Assembly: GCA_964561165.1 (NCBI GenBank)
Contig: CAZLOJ010000004.1
Span: 1 to 62,391 of the forward strand
Direction of reading: 5' to 3'
Source of the DNA: IMCC26077 sp964561165
GTDB taxonomy: Bacteria; Actinomycetota; Actinomycetes; Nanopelagicales; Nanopelagicaceae
DNA length: 62,391 nucleotides
Shown: positions 36,135-45,391 of the stretch, in pieces
Position numbering within the stretch: position 1 is the stretch's first letter
How the letters are laid out: every line of letters starts with the position of its first letter
Notes under the pieces: model-generated
What the model was told of the DNA's origin: nothing
The model's database searches: none
Seen by the model: only the letters and a program-made list of their open reading frames with translations
Program-made: the position numbers and the translations under genes

Positions 36135-37106
36135 ATGTTGCGGTATTTGATACGTCGAGCAATATCCAGCCTGGCTGTTCTTGTGATCAGCGTGCTTTTG
36201 ATATTCCTCACTATTCGAATACTTCCGGGTGATCCAGTATTGGCAAAACTTGGTGCCGCAACAGAAGTAACTCCAGAAGCTCTCGCACTAATGCGGAAAG
36301 AAGCGGGTCTAGATCGCCCGCTTCTTTCTCAACTGGCAACTTGGGTAGCGAATGCACTACAAGGTGACCTGGGAACTTCCTACTTTTCTCAATTTAAAGT
36401 TACAGAACTTGTAGCGATTCGATTGCCAGTCACATTCGAGTTAACTTTTTTTATAATTCTTTTCGCTGTTATTTTTTCTCTTATTCTTGCTCCACTTTCA
36501 GTTCGTAAACCAGGCGGTGCACTTGATCGTGGTATTGGATATTTCACTTCCATTGGACTTTCTGTGCCAGGTTTTGTTATTGGAATAGTTTTAATCTTGC
36601 TGTTGTCATTAAGGTTCCAAATTCTTCCCTCACGAGGATTTACGCCACTTAATGAGAGCATCGCGGAAAATCTCCAACTTATGATTCTTCCCTCAATTAC
36701 TGGAGGTTTGACCGCAACTCCATATCTTGTTCGATATTTGCGAGCTTCTATGTTGGAGATTAAGCAATCTCCTTTTGTTCGCACCGCAGAAGGTAAAGGC
36801 TTGTCTAATTCACGAATCATGTTTCGGCACATTCTGCCTAATTCCCTCGTACCTGCGCTGACAATGTTGGGATTGATTGTTGGTTACACGTTGAGTGGTG
36901 TTGTAGTTATTGAATATATGTTCGGTCTTCCGGGAATCGGATCACTAGCAATCGAAAGCGCGTTCAAGCGAGATTACGCCGTGATTCAAGGGGTGGCGCT
37001 TACAATAATTACATTGTTTATTGTGACCACTTTTCTATTCGATCTTCTTTGTGGGTTGGTAGATCCTCGTTTAAGAATGAATAAGGAGAAGAAACTTGAA
37101 GTCTAA
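36135..37106 (+). CDS. oligopeptide-type ABC transporter permease, DppB-like
   Basis: 323 aa. IRILPGDPVLAKLG, GDLGTSYFSQFKVTE, VRTAEGKGLSNSRIMFRHILPN and SGVVVIEYMFGLPGIG are DppB hallmarks. GAAGGAG lies upstream at somewhat long spacing. A TACGAT box 6 nt before the ATG could also give a second, leaderless transcript. The first half is strikingly AT-rich (about 30% GC over 36421-36480). Confidence 0.93.
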   Translation: MLRYLIRRAISSLAVLVISVLLIFLTIRILPGDPVLAKLGAATEVTPEALALMRKEAGLDRPLLSQLATWVANALQGDLGTSYFSQFKVTELVAIRLPVTFELTFFIILFAVIFSLILAPLSVRKPGGALDRGIGYFTSIGLSVPGFVIGIVLILLLSLRFQILPSRGFTPLNESIAENLQLMILPSITGGLTATPYLVRYLRASMLEIKQSPFVRTAEGKGLSNSRIMFRHILPNSLVPALTMLGLIVGYTLSGVVVIEYMFGLPGIGSLAIESAFKRDYAVIQGVALTIITLFIVTTFLFDLLCGLVDPRLRMNKEKKLEV

Positions 37107-37908
37107 ATTTTCCTTCAGTGGTTTCTCCATAGTACTTATCATGGGACTGTGCCTGCTCTGTCCTTGGATAGCGCCATACGACCCATACGAGATTGGCGCA
37201 TCGGAAGCCTTTCTTGGCCCAAGTAAAGCTAACTGGATGGGTACCGACGATTTAGGCCGAGACTTACTATCTCGAATTCTTTACGGTGGAAGAATCACAA
37301 TTTTGGTAGCGATAGCTGCAACGATTATTGCTTTATTCATAGGTACAGCTTGGGGACTGGCTGCTGGCGTAAGGCGTGGCTGGTTGGACGAAGTTCTGAT
37401 GCGTACTGCAGATGCCACCATGGCAATTCCTCAGATTCTCTTTGGGTTAGTTTGTATTTCTGCCGTAGGCGCAAGTGTAATTTCGTTGCCAATTGTTGTC
37501 GGCGTGCTACTTGCACCGACAACTGCCCGAATGGCCCGATCTGCAGTGGTAACCGAACTGTCGTCCCAATACGTGGTTGCAGCTCAGGCATCAGGATTTA
37601 CCAGAACTCGCTTAATCTGGTCGGAAGTTATGCCAAATATCGCACCGCAACTTCTGGTTCAACTAAGCATCAATGCAGCCGCAGCGGTAATGCTTGAAGC
37701 AACATTGAGCTTCATTGGGTTGGGTATTCAACCGCCAAATGCATCCTGGGGAACACTTATGCTTCAAGGCTACGCAAAAATTTGGAACACATATTGGTTC
37801 GTGACTTTCCCTGCGCTTGCGGTAACCATCACAATCCTTGCGTTCAATGCGTATGGCGAGCGAATCAGAAAAAATCTTGATTCACGAAAGTCGACAGTCA
37901 ATGAGTAA
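37096..37908 (+). CDS. oligopeptide-type ABC transporter permease, DppC-like
   Basis: 270 aa. ANWMGTDDLGRDLLSR, VVAAQASGFTRTRLIWSEVMPN and LSFIGLGIQPPNASWG. TTG start at 37096 with AAGGAG upstream, overlapping the previous gene by 11 nt. Confidence 0.92.
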   Translation: MKSKFSFSGFSIVLIMGLCLLCPWIAPYDPYEIGASEAFLGPSKANWMGTDDLGRDLLSRILYGGRITILVAIAATIIALFIGTAWGLAAGVRRGWLDEVLMRTADATMAIPQILFGLVCISAVGASVISLPIVVGVLLAPTTARMARSAVVTELSSQYVVAAQASGFTRTRLIWSEVMPNIAPQLLVQLSINAAAAVMLEATLSFIGLGIQPPNASWGTLMLQGYAKIWNTYWFVTFPALAVTITILAFNAYGERIRKNLDSRKSTVNE

Positions 37909-38884
37909 CGTTATCGATGTTCGAAATCTCACCCTCACAGTTCCAACTTCAAAAGGGCGAGCTCCCGTTATTGAGAATTTAAGTTTTGCTATTGAACAAG
38001 GCGAGAAGTTAGGGCTAGTTGGTGAATCTGGTAGTGGTAAATCATTGACGGCGTATTCTCTTATGCGTCTGATAAAGGAACCAGTTCGCATCGAATCAGG
38101 TGCGATATACATCAATGGTGTGGATGTGATGAAACTTAGTGAAAGCGAATTTCGGAAGTATCGTGGCAGTGAGATTGCGATGATTTATCAAGATCCAATG
38201 TCTGCTTTAAACCCCATCATGAAGATTGGGGATCAAATAGTCGAGAGCATTTTGTTACACAAGAAAATTTCCAAAAAAGAAGCGCTAAAGCTAGCGGTAG
38301 GCCTTTTGGAGAGCGTAGGCATTCCAGAGCCTGAGGAGCGAGTGAATTCATATCCATTTGAGATGTCGGGCGGTATGTTGCAAAGAGTGGTCATTGCCAT
38401 TGCTTTGAGTGGCGAGCCAAAGGTGCTCATAGCTGACGAGGCGACGACAGCTCTTGACGTGACGACTCAAGAACGAGTCTTAACCCTACTAAATCGTCTT
38501 GCGCAAGAGCGAAATCTATCTGTCTTACTCATTACGCACGATCTTGGAGTCGCCGCACAGTTCTCCGACCGAATTAACGTTATGTATGGCGGCAGACTGG
38601 TGGAACAAGGTCGAACAAAGGAAGTTTTCACTGCCCCGCAACATCCCTACACTCGCGCTCTCTTGGATTCTCGATGTGACTACACGGTAGACGTGAATAA
38701 ACCAATCAGATCAATCGCTGGCCAACCGCCGCGTCCAGATAACCGACCAAGTGGTTGTGTTTTCGCACCGCGATGTGAGCTAGCCATTGGCGCCTGCAGT
38801 GACACGGTTCCTGAGCTGCGCAACGTCATTGGAAGAGAAGTTGCGTGTATTCGAATAGACGAATTGAAATCGGTGAGTAGTTGA
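37901..38884 (+). CDS. oligopeptide-type ABC transporter ATPase, DppD-like
   Basis: 327 aa. Walker A GESGSGKSL, signature MSGGMLQRVVIAIAL, Walker B LIADEATTALD, and the C-terminal oligopeptide domain with CVFAPRCELAIGAC. Start set at ATG 37901 (MSNVIDVRN), overlapping the permease stop by 8 nt. Confidence 0.93.
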   Translation: MSNVIDVRNLTLTVPTSKGRAPVIENLSFAIEQGEKLGLVGESGSGKSLTAYSLMRLIKEPVRIESGAIYINGVDVMKLSESEFRKYRGSEIAMIYQDPMSALNPIMKIGDQIVESILLHKKISKKEALKLAVGLLESVGIPEPEERVNSYPFEMSGGMLQRVVIAIALSGEPKVLIADEATTALDVTTQERVLTLLNRLAQERNLSVLLITHDLGVAAQFSDRINVMYGGRLVEQGRTKEVFTAPQHPYTRALLDSRCDYTVDVNKPIRSIAGQPPRPDNRPSGCVFAPRCELAIGACSDTVPELRNVIGREVACIRIDELKSVSS

Positions 38885-39849
38885 TGACCACGATGATTAT
38901 TGATGTGAAGAACCTTTCGCGAGCGTTTAGAGGTTCAGGAGGGGCTGTCTTAGCCCTAGATTCAATCTCACTTTCCTTGCAGGAGGGCAAGACGTTAGCT
39001 GTCGTCGGGGAGTCCGGAAGTGGTAAAACCACTGCAGCACGATTGATCCTAGGCTTAGATAAACCAAGTGCAGGCTCAATAAACGTATTAGGTCAAGAAA
39101 TTACAAATTTCGGGCCAAGCCAAATGCGCCCTCTTCGGCGTGAAATCCAAGTTGTCCAACAAGATCCCTTTAGCCAGTTGAATCGACGCCATACAGTGCG
39201 ACGAATTATCGAAGGACCGATGCTCGCGTTCAAAGTGGGAGATAAGAAGTCTCGCGAGCAGAGAGTTATTGAGCTTATTGAAGCGGTCGGCTTGCAGCGA
39301 GAACACCTTTCGCGCAAACCACATGAACTTTCAGGAGGTCAATGTCAGCGAGTTGCCATCGCAAGAGCGTTGGCACTTGATCCAAAGATTCTCATCTTAG
39401 ATGAGGCAGTCTCCGCTCTTGACGTTTCAGTTCGAGCGCAAGTTCTTAATCTTCTGAAGAATCTGCAGAAAGATCGAGGCCTCACCTATCTGTTTATCAC
39501 CCACGATCTAGGCGTTGCTCATTACATGGCAGATGAGATTGTTGTGATGTTTCGAGGTCGAATTGTCGAACGTGGCACCCGCGAAGAGGTATTTCAGGCC
39601 CCTCGCCACCATTACACAGCAGGTCTGCTTGCTTCGGTTCCAGTAGCGGATTTTTCTGCCAGCAAAGTAGGAAACGGGGTTACTGAGGATGTCATCGCTC
39701 AGGCAACTCCCGTTAAAACTGATGCATGTGCATATCGTTCACGATGCGAAGTAGGTAAAGATAAAAAGGATTGTGCCGACAAAGCTTTAACGGAAACAAT
39801 GGGGAGCGCATCGCATGGATGGATTTGCCACTTCCCAATCGAGAGATAG
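38884..39849 (+). CDS. oligopeptide-type ABC transporter ATPase, DppF-like
   Basis: 321 aa. Walker A GESGSGKTT, signature LSGGQCQRVAIARAL (Cys in place of the common Arg/Lys), Walker B LILDEAVSALD, and C-terminal CAYRSRCEVGKDKKDC. ATG 38884 overlaps the DppD stop by 1 nt with GGTGAG upstream; a TTG one codon earlier is possible. Confidence 0.93.
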   Translation: MTTMIIDVKNLSRAFRGSGGAVLALDSISLSLQEGKTLAVVGESGSGKTTAARLILGLDKPSAGSINVLGQEITNFGPSQMRPLRREIQVVQQDPFSQLNRRHTVRRIIEGPMLAFKVGDKKSREQRVIELIEAVGLQREHLSRKPHELSGGQCQRVAIARALALDPKILILDEAVSALDVSVRAQVLNLLKNLQKDRGLTYLFITHDLGVAHYMADEIVVMFRGRIVERGTREEVFQAPRHHYTAGLLASVPVADFSASKVGNGVTEDVIAQATPVKTDACAYRSRCEVGKDKKDCADKALTETMGSASHGWICHFPIER

Positions 39850-39861
39850 GTGGTCGTGCTG

Positions 39862-40695
39862 ATGAATAGAGAAGTTGCGGTGGTTACTGGTGCTGGTTCA
39901 GGTATCGGGCATGCTATTGCGCTGCGGTTGGCTAAAGATTATGCGCTCATTAATATCGATGTAAATGGCGAAAACTTAGCCAAAGTTGAGCGAGAGATTC
40001 TGGCAAGTGGCGGAGAAGTCCAGTCGATTGTTGGAGATGTCTCTGAGCGAGACACTCACATCAAAGCACGAGAGTTAGCTTCGGCCAAAGGAACCTTGAC
40101 TGCTTGGGTCAATTGCGCAGGTTGGACACGAGGGGCTGCGCTTCACGATTTTCCAAACGACTCGAAAGTTTTCGAGGAGTTGATGGGGACAAATCAGAAC
40201 GGAACTTTTTGGGGATGCGCGGAGGCCGTGCACTATTTTGTTAACCATAAGGTAAAAGGTGCGATTGTTAACATTTCCTCAGTCCACGGCAGAAGAGCGT
40301 GGCGAGATCACGCTGTCTATGAAATGACCAAAGGTGCAGTGGATGCGCTGACTCGAAATGTGGCTGTGACTTACGGTCCCTACGGAATTCGTTGTAATGC
40401 GGTTGCACCAGGTGCGGTGATGACTCCAGCGCTAGCGCAAAGTTTTGTTGATGCACCAAACCCGCAAGAGCGACGCGAGTCTCTTGAGCTATTGACGCCT
40501 CTGAAGCGCATCGCAAATGCTTCTGAGATTGCAGAAGTGGTTAGTTTCTTACTTTCAGAGAAAGCTTCTTATGTTTCAGGTCAAAGTTTGGCCGTTGAAG
40601 GTGCATGGACATCAGCGCTAGGCGTGGGCGACCTTGATCCGACTCTGGCTGATAGTTACGGATTAGACCCCAAGACCGGGCTACCACGAAACTAG
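39862..40695 (+). CDS. short-chain dehydrogenase/reductase (SDR)
   Basis: 277 aa. TGAGSGIGHAIALRL, NCAGWTRGA, NISSVHGRRAWRDHAVYEMTK with canonical Ser/Tyr/Lys spacing, and VSGQSLAVEGAW. An Asp after strand 2 (NIDVNG) favours NAD. Start at ATG 39862 with AGGTGG upstream; a GTG 12 nt earlier lacks one. It follows the ATPase by 12 bp and would oxidise a sugar brought in by the adjacent importer. Confidence 0.88.
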   Translation: MNREVAVVTGAGSGIGHAIALRLAKDYALINIDVNGENLAKVEREILASGGEVQSIVGDVSERDTHIKARELASAKGTLTAWVNCAGWTRGAALHDFPNDSKVFEELMGTNQNGTFWGCAEAVHYFVNHKVKGAIVNISSVHGRRAWRDHAVYEMTKGAVDALTRNVAVTYGPYGIRCNAVAPGAVMTPALAQSFVDAPNPQERRESLELLTPLKRIANASEIAEVVSFLLSEKASYVSGQSLAVEGAWTSALGVGDLDPTLADSYGLDPKTGLPRN

Positions 40696-40699
40696 TTGC

Positions 40700-41722
40700 A
40701 TGCGTGATCCATTTATCTCTAGGGCGCAAGGCCATTTCGGCCGCGTGTATCAATGGGAAGGTCATGAAGTATTAGAGTTAAATTCACATCAATTATGCGT
40801 CAAGATTAGTGTGACTCGAGGCGCCGAGATTTTTGAAATTCGAGACAAGAGAAAGAACATAGATTTACTGTGGCACAATCATGAAGACATTGTTCGCAAT
40901 CGACCTCATATCTCGAGTAGAAATTCCGAGTTTGGAAATTTTCTAGAGCATTTCTCGGGAGGCTGGCAGGAAGTTCTACCTGCCGCCCAATACCCAGTGG
41001 AGTACAAAGGCGTAAAAGTTGGTGGGCACGGCGAAGCCGCACTTCTCTCCTGGAGCTACGAGGTTGTATCTGATCAAGTAGACGAGCTCAAAATTAAATT
41101 CTGGGTTGACTTAAGACTTTTTCCATTACGACTTACCCGAATAATGACGCTTCGTGATGAAAATCTTCGCTTCGATGAAGAGGTTGAGAATCTCGGTTCG
41201 GTCGCTATTGAATTTCAATGGGGGCAACATCTGGTTTTAGGCGGACCAATTGCTGAGCCGGGCGCAGAGTTGAAAGTGGGCACTGGAGAGCGATTGAGCG
41301 TTCCTCACTATCCGAGCCCTACCTATCGTTTTGAAGTAGATCAAGTTGGTGCGTGGCCTAACGTGCGAACCACATCCGGTGCTGTAGAGGATGTTCGAAA
41401 ACTGCCTGCGAATGACGGCAGCGACGGCCACGTCATTCTTGGCCCCATGACGCATGCTGATGTTGCACTCGCAAATAAGAACGTCGGATTAGAGGCGCGG
41501 ATGCGTTGGAGTAAGGAGAGCTTTCCGTATTGCTGGATATGGATGGTGTGGGGCGGAATAAAGCAATATCCGTTATGGGGAGCGCATCGCCTGGTGACTA
41601 TCGAACCATTCTCGTCACCTGTGATTTCCTTAACGGAGGCAATTGCTAACGGCACAGCCTTAGTAGCCAAACCTGGGGGTATCGTCTCCTCGTGGGTGGA
41701 ATTCACTGTGACCGAAATCTGA
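40700..41722 (+). CDS. galactose-mutarotase-like (aldose 1-epimerase superfamily) protein
   Basis: 340 aa, all-beta. HFSGGWQEVLPAAQYPVEY, GGHGEAALLSWSYEV, an RIMTLRDENLRFDEEVENLG strand pair and FQWGQHLVLGG are consistent with the aldose-1-epimerase/DUF4432-type fold, with a candidate catalytic His and Glu in those blocks. It would interconvert sugar anomers. Starts 4 bp after the SDR stop without an SD, so it is coupled. Family assignment is by pattern, not exact match. Confidence 0.72.
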   Translation: MRDPFISRAQGHFGRVYQWEGHEVLELNSHQLCVKISVTRGAEIFEIRDKRKNIDLLWHNHEDIVRNRPHISSRNSEFGNFLEHFSGGWQEVLPAAQYPVEYKGVKVGGHGEAALLSWSYEVVSDQVDELKIKFWVDLRLFPLRLTRIMTLRDENLRFDEEVENLGSVAIEFQWGQHLVLGGPIAEPGAELKVGTGERLSVPHYPSPTYRFEVDQVGAWPNVRTTSGAVEDVRKLPANDGSDGHVILGPMTHADVALANKNVGLEARMRWSKESFPYCWIWMVWGGIKQYPLWGAHRLVTIEPFSSPVISLTEAIANGTALVAKPGGIVSSWVEFTVTEI

Positions 41723-41735
41723 TGGGGAGATAGCT

Positions 41736-42899
41736 GTGAAAATAACGAAAATCTCAACAACCGTCGTGAATGCAGCGCTTCGCAACTGGGTCATCGTTCG
41801 AGTAGATACCGACGAACCAGGTTTGTACGGTCTTGGCGAAGCAACCGTTGAATTCCAAACCGAAGCTGTTGTTGGAGCCGTTAAATCTGTCGCACCTCTC
41901 ATCATCGGCCGCGATCCGTTGGAGATTGAGCGGAACTGGCAGATCATCTATCGCCACCCTTTCTTTAAAGGTGGCGTCGTGTCGATGTCTGCACTAAGCG
42001 GCATTGATCAAGCGCTCTGGGACATTCACGCAAAGAACATGGGAGTGCCGCTCTGGCGTGCACTCGGTGGATTAGCTCGTGATCGAGTTCGACTTTACGA
42101 CCACCTCGGTGGCGGAAATTCAGAAGCGGTTTATGACTCCGATACCGCTAAGTCCTTTGCTGACAAGATGCTCGAGAGTAAAGAGCTTGGCTTCACGGCT
42201 GTAAAAATTCTTGCAGTACCGCAAGCAGCCCCCTTGGAAGGTGCGAAGAAGTTAAAGCACGCGGATACCTTGATGCGCGCTGCGCGCGAGGCAGGTGGCG
42301 ACGACATCGACATCATGGTTGATTTTCATGGCCGAACTTCTGCTGCAATGGCTATCCAGTTCGCAGAGGTGCTTGCACCGTACCGCCCCTTCTTCCTCGA
42401 AGAGGTTGTGCAACCTGAGCAGTACGAAGCAATGAAGCGCGTCAAAGAGAAAGTATCAATCCCGCTTGCCGCAGGAGAGCGGCTCTACACACAACAAGAA
42501 TTCTTGCCCTTCCTCAAGTCAGGTGTCTTTGAAGTGGCTCAACCTGATGTTTGTCACGCCGGAGGAATTACTGGCCTTCGGAAGATTGCCGCGCTATGCG
42601 ATGCATTTGGCGTAGTTATGGCGCCACATAACCCACTAGGGCCAATCGCGACGATGGTGAATGTGCATCTCGGATTGGTTACGCCCAACTTCCTCATCCA
42701 AGAGGTGATGCGTGCCGATGTGCCTTGGCGTAAAGAGGTCGTCGAAGGCACACCAGATATCGTCGATGGTCACATACTTCCACCATCAAGTGTCGGAATT
42801 GGCGCAACAATCAACGACGCTGCAGCTGCGAAACATCCATTCAAACAAGATGCGCCCACACAGTGGTTCCATAGCGATGGATCAGTTGCTGACTGGTAA
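41736..42899 (+). CDS. D-galactonate dehydratase-like enolase-superfamily enzyme
   Basis: 387 aa. It follows E. coli DgoD closely: MKITKISTT, SALSGIDQALWDIHAK, metal ligands Asp196 (VDFHGR, with His198), Glu222/223 (FLEEVV) and Glu248 (AAGERL), QPDVCHAGGIT, and the base His of APHNPLGPIA. The barrel's KxK position is VKILA. Dehydrates an aldonate to a 2-keto-3-deoxy acid. GTG start with GGGGAGA upstream. Last gene of the importer operon; its 3' end overlaps the convergent MFS gene by 18 bp. Galactonate itself is a guess. Confidence 0.84.
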   Translation: MKITKISTTVVNAALRNWVIVRVDTDEPGLYGLGEATVEFQTEAVVGAVKSVAPLIIGRDPLEIERNWQIIYRHPFFKGGVVSMSALSGIDQALWDIHAKNMGVPLWRALGGLARDRVRLYDHLGGGNSEAVYDSDTAKSFADKMLESKELGFTAVKILAVPQAAPLEGAKKLKHADTLMRAAREAGGDDIDIMVDFHGRTSAAMAIQFAEVLAPYRPFFLEEVVQPEQYEAMKRVKEKVSIPLAAGERLYTQQEFLPFLKSGVFEVAQPDVCHAGGITGLRKIAALCDAFGVVMAPHNPLGPIATMVNVHLGLVTPNFLIQEVMRADVPWRKEVVEGTPDIVDGHILPPSSVGIGATINDAAAAKHPFKQDAPTQWFHSDGSVADW

Positions 42900-44051
42900 G
42901 CCTTCTTTTGTAGGACCGTTGATTTTCCACATGTAGTAGCTTCCAAGTGCGATCGGAATCAAAGCGCCATATCCGACCACATAACCGAAGTTGTCAAAGA
43001 CGATGGCAAGAATAAAAGGCGCGAATCCGAATGAGAACGACGTTCCCATCATGTAGCGAGAAATTCTCAGGTCGGCATGTTCAAATCCTTCCGAAACTCG
43101 GAAAGCTCCCAAACCAAAAAGTGGCGCGATTCCAACAGCTGCAACCGTTAAGCCCACCATAGTTATGTAGGGATCGTCGAATAAACAGACAATCGCAGCA
43201 CCTGACATGATTGCAGCAACAGCCAAACGTATTACTACCGCAGGATTTGGTTGGAGGTACGCAAAAGAAAGTCGGGACGCTGCGATTCCGTAGCTAAGAA
43301 TTGCAGATCCAAGCGCCCCGAGCGCAATCGGCGCATCACGGCTAACTAACAAATCGAGGGCCCAGAAACCAATACCCACCTCAAGAATGCAATTGGTGAC
43401 ACCGAAAGCAACGATTTTAGTTTGAACCGCCTTACTGACCATCGTGGTGGAATGGCGATGGGTGCTCTCTGGAACTATGAACTTCACTTTCCATACTCGC
43501 ATCAGCGAAATCGGCGTGAGAATTAATGCGCCAAGGATGATAGGAAGGCGCCAACCGCGATCGACGTGCAACGACGCACTGATGAGCAAGATGGCAGTTG
43601 CGCCAACAACCGCTTGGATGCCAGTTTGCATCATCATCCGTCGCATCGACGGCGCGCTATCGTGCGAGATCTGCGCCAAACTGATCGCATTCACAATTGT
43701 TTGTGAGAAGGCGGCAACGCCAACAGCGGGGACGGTAATGAGAATTGTTGGCGCAGTAACAAGCGCCATAACTCCGATAAACATCAGAAGTAACATCGTC
43801 CGAACGACCCAGTCGCGGCCAAACTTATTGATCAAGGGAACAGTGAGACGAGCGCCTAATGTGGCGCTTATTCCGACAGCGATATTATGTGTTCCTGCGA
43901 GAGTGCGACTGATGTCGAGATCGAGTCTCAAAAGTGGAATGGCAGCGCCTGCGGACCAGAGTAGATACGAGCCAATTGCCGCCATAATTAAGAGCGAACG
44001 GAAGGTATCAGACTCAGTCTTTGAGGGATTTTCGTTCTGCTCGCTTTTCAC
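42882..44051 (-). CDS. MFS transporter
   Basis: 389 aa with about 12 hydrophobic segments. INKFGRDWVVRTMLLLM is the loop 2-3 motif region, and no close subfamily is recognised. GTG start at 44051 is supported by TAAAGT 7 nt upstream, although it is also only 5 bp after a small upstream gene. Cargo unknown. Confidence 0.85.
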   Translation of the reverse strand: MKSEQNENPSKTESDTFRSLLIMAAIGSYLLWSAGAAIPLLRLDLDISRTLAGTHNIAVGISATLGARLTVPLINKFGRDWVVRTMLLLMFIGVMALVTAPTILITVPAVGVAAFSQTIVNAISLAQISHDSAPSMRRMMMQTGIQAVVGATAILLISASLHVDRGWRLPIILGALILTPISLMRVWKVKFIVPESTHRHSTTMVSKAVQTKIVAFGVTNCILEVGIGFWALDLLVSRDAPIALGALGSAILSYGIAASRLSFAYLQPNPAVVIRLAVAAIMSGAAIVCLFDDPYITMVGLTVAAVGIAPLFGLGAFRVSEGFEHADLRISRYMMGTSFSFGFAPFILAIVFDNFGYVVGYGALIPIALGSYYMWKINGPTKEGLPVSN

Positions 44052-44056
44052 TCGCG

Positions 44057-44317
44057 TTACTTTATTACGATAGATATTGGGGTACCTAGAATATTTTGGG
44101 CAATCCTTGATACTTCTCGAATTCGTTCTTCTTTTCGCATCGCGGAATAGTCATGCTCCACTGCGAACTTCGAAGAATCTCGAAAATCCAAAGTAAGAAT
44201 TCCGTCGGAGAACTCTGCGAGGCGTCCATCAAAGAAAGCAAGCCAGAGAATTCTGTCGATGCGCAGCAGCTCGTCAAGAACTTCATTCCATCGTCTTTTG
44301 ATTTCCTCGAGCGTCAT
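44057..44317 (-). CDS. small protein resembling the C-terminal domain of DnaX (tau)
   Basis: 86 aa. The pattern IKRRWNEVLDELLRIDRILW, then DGRLAEFSDGILTLDFRD, then a helix and ILGTPISIVIK matches the small C-terminal domain of actinobacterial DNA polymerase III subunit tau, found here without the AAA+ part. Role unknown; it may bind a replication or repair partner. Start has no SD. It lies between a small membrane gene and an MFS gene on the same strand. The resemblance is by eye. Confidence 0.6.
   Translation of the reverse strand: MTLEEIKRRWNEVLDELLRIDRILWLAFFDGRLAEFSDGILTLDFRDSSKFAVEHDYSAMRKEERIREVSRIAQNILGTPISIVIK
44059..44064 (-). promoter_or_regulatory. -10 box of a leaderless promoter for MFS gene 42882-44051
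   Basis: TAAAGT, 7 nt before the GTG. It overlaps the stop codon of the 86-aa gene. Confidence 0.45.
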
Positions 44318-44342
44318 TTAATACACGCCCGCGAGCTCATAC

Positions 44343-44564
44343 TTAAGCCAAGAAGGAGTAGATGATGGCAATTGCTGAAATGACGAGCGCGACTATGAAC
44401 CCCGGACCTTTTTGAAGTTTGAGATTAATTGGCTTACTCAATGTTGCCAACAGTAAAAGCGCACCGACGATAATCGCAAAGCCCCCTGCATTGAAATCTA
44501 TATAGCGCCAGTTGATGAGACCAACAGCGAGCGAGGTATAGGCAATGAGTCGGATATTCGTCAT
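44343..44564 (-). CDS. small hydrophobic membrane protein
   Basis: 73 aa with two to three membrane segments (about residues 5-20, 27-42, 53-72) and a short basic loop KPINLKLQKG. No recognised family. TAAATT exactly 6 nt before the ATG supports a leaderless start, partly overlapping the end of the SDR gene. Confidence 0.6.
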   Translation of the reverse strand: MTNIRLIAYTSLAVGLINWRYIDFNAGGFAIIVGALLLLATLSKPINLKLQKGPGFIVALVISAIAIIYSFLA

Positions 44565-44570
44565 GTCAGC

Positions 44571-44576
44571 AATTTA
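44571..44576 (-). promoter_or_regulatory. -10 box of a leaderless promoter for the 73-aa gene
   Basis: TAAATT, 6 nt before ATG 44564. Confidence 0.45.
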
Positions 44577-45365
44577 CCAAATGGTCCATCCACCATCTAC
44601 TACCAACGCTTGACCAGTGATAAATGATGAACCAGGAGCGGCGAGAAAGAGCAAAGCGGTGCGCAATTCTCGATCAGTGCCAATCCGGCCCATCGGTGTT
44701 GCTTGAGAAACGGCATCTAGAAGTGGTCCGGGGGAGAAGTACTGGCGATTTACTGGGCTGTCGAAGCTGCCGGGACAGAGCGCATTAACCGTGACGCCTG
44801 ACTTCGCAACTTGAGCGGCAAGAAACTTAGTCAAACCGATAAGAGCATGTTTGCTCGTGAAGTAGGAGGGCATATGTACGCCAAGGCCCGGATAGCGACT
44901 CTCGTCTCCTGCGACCACTCCATATATAGAGGAGATGTTGATGATTCTTCCCCAATTATTCTCGATCATTCCTGGTAGGAGGAGTTGCGAGAGCCAGAAC
45001 GGCGCTTCGACGTTAAGGGTCATGATGCGCTTCCAGTCGAGTGATTGCTCTTCCCACCAGGGCGCGCGGTGGGCAAGCCCCGAGCTATTGACCAAAATAT
45101 CGATATGTCCAACACGTTGCGCCAATGCACGAACATCCTCATAGTCCGTAACATCACAACGCTGTGCGGAAATTTTCGGGTATGTTCCACGCAATTGCTC
45201 AACCACGGTATCGAGAAACTCTTTCCTTCGGCTAGCAATAATCACTTCTGCACCTGCATCTAAGAGCGCCTCGGTGAATTGTCGCCCTAATCCATCGCCA
45301 CCACCTGTGACGAGCGCGCGCTTACCTGAAAGTTCGAAATCAGTGAGATTTACGTGATTGGTCAT
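44574..45365 (-). CDS. SDR, gluconate 5-dehydrogenase-like
   Basis: 263 aa. The opening FELSGKRALVTGGGDGLGRQ and IIASRRKEFLD (Arg pair, NADPH-type) resemble gluconate 5-dehydrogenases. NSSG replaces NNAG. NISSIYG is followed by an insertion before YFTSKHA. TACCGT sits 7 nt before the ATG. Probably interconverts a keto and hydroxy sugar acid. Confidence 0.84.
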   Translation of the reverse strand: MTNHVNLTDFELSGKRALVTGGGDGLGRQFTEALLDAGAEVIIASRRKEFLDTVVEQLRGTYPKISAQRCDVTDYEDVRALAQRVGHIDILVNSSGLAHRAPWWEEQSLDWKRIMTLNVEAPFWLSQLLLPGMIENNWGRIINISSIYGVVAGDESRYPGLGVHMPSYFTSKHALIGLTKFLAAQVAKSGVTVNALCPGSFDSPVNRQYFSPGPLLDAVSQATPMGRIGTDRELRTALLFLAAPGSSFITGQALVVDGGWTIW

Positions 45366-45372
45366 GCCTGTG

Positions 45373-45378
45373 ACGGTA
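45373..45378 (-). promoter_or_regulatory. -10 box of a leaderless promoter for SDR 44574-45365
   Basis: TACCGT, 7 nt before ATG 45365, in the 26-bp gap to the upstream secreted-protein gene. Confidence 0.5.
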
Positions 45379-45391
45379 GCAGGTTCACAGA

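Noticed and set aside
38881..38883. TTG 38881 as the DppF start
   Set aside because: The ATG one codon later is a better initiator with the same GGTGAG; the difference is one residue.
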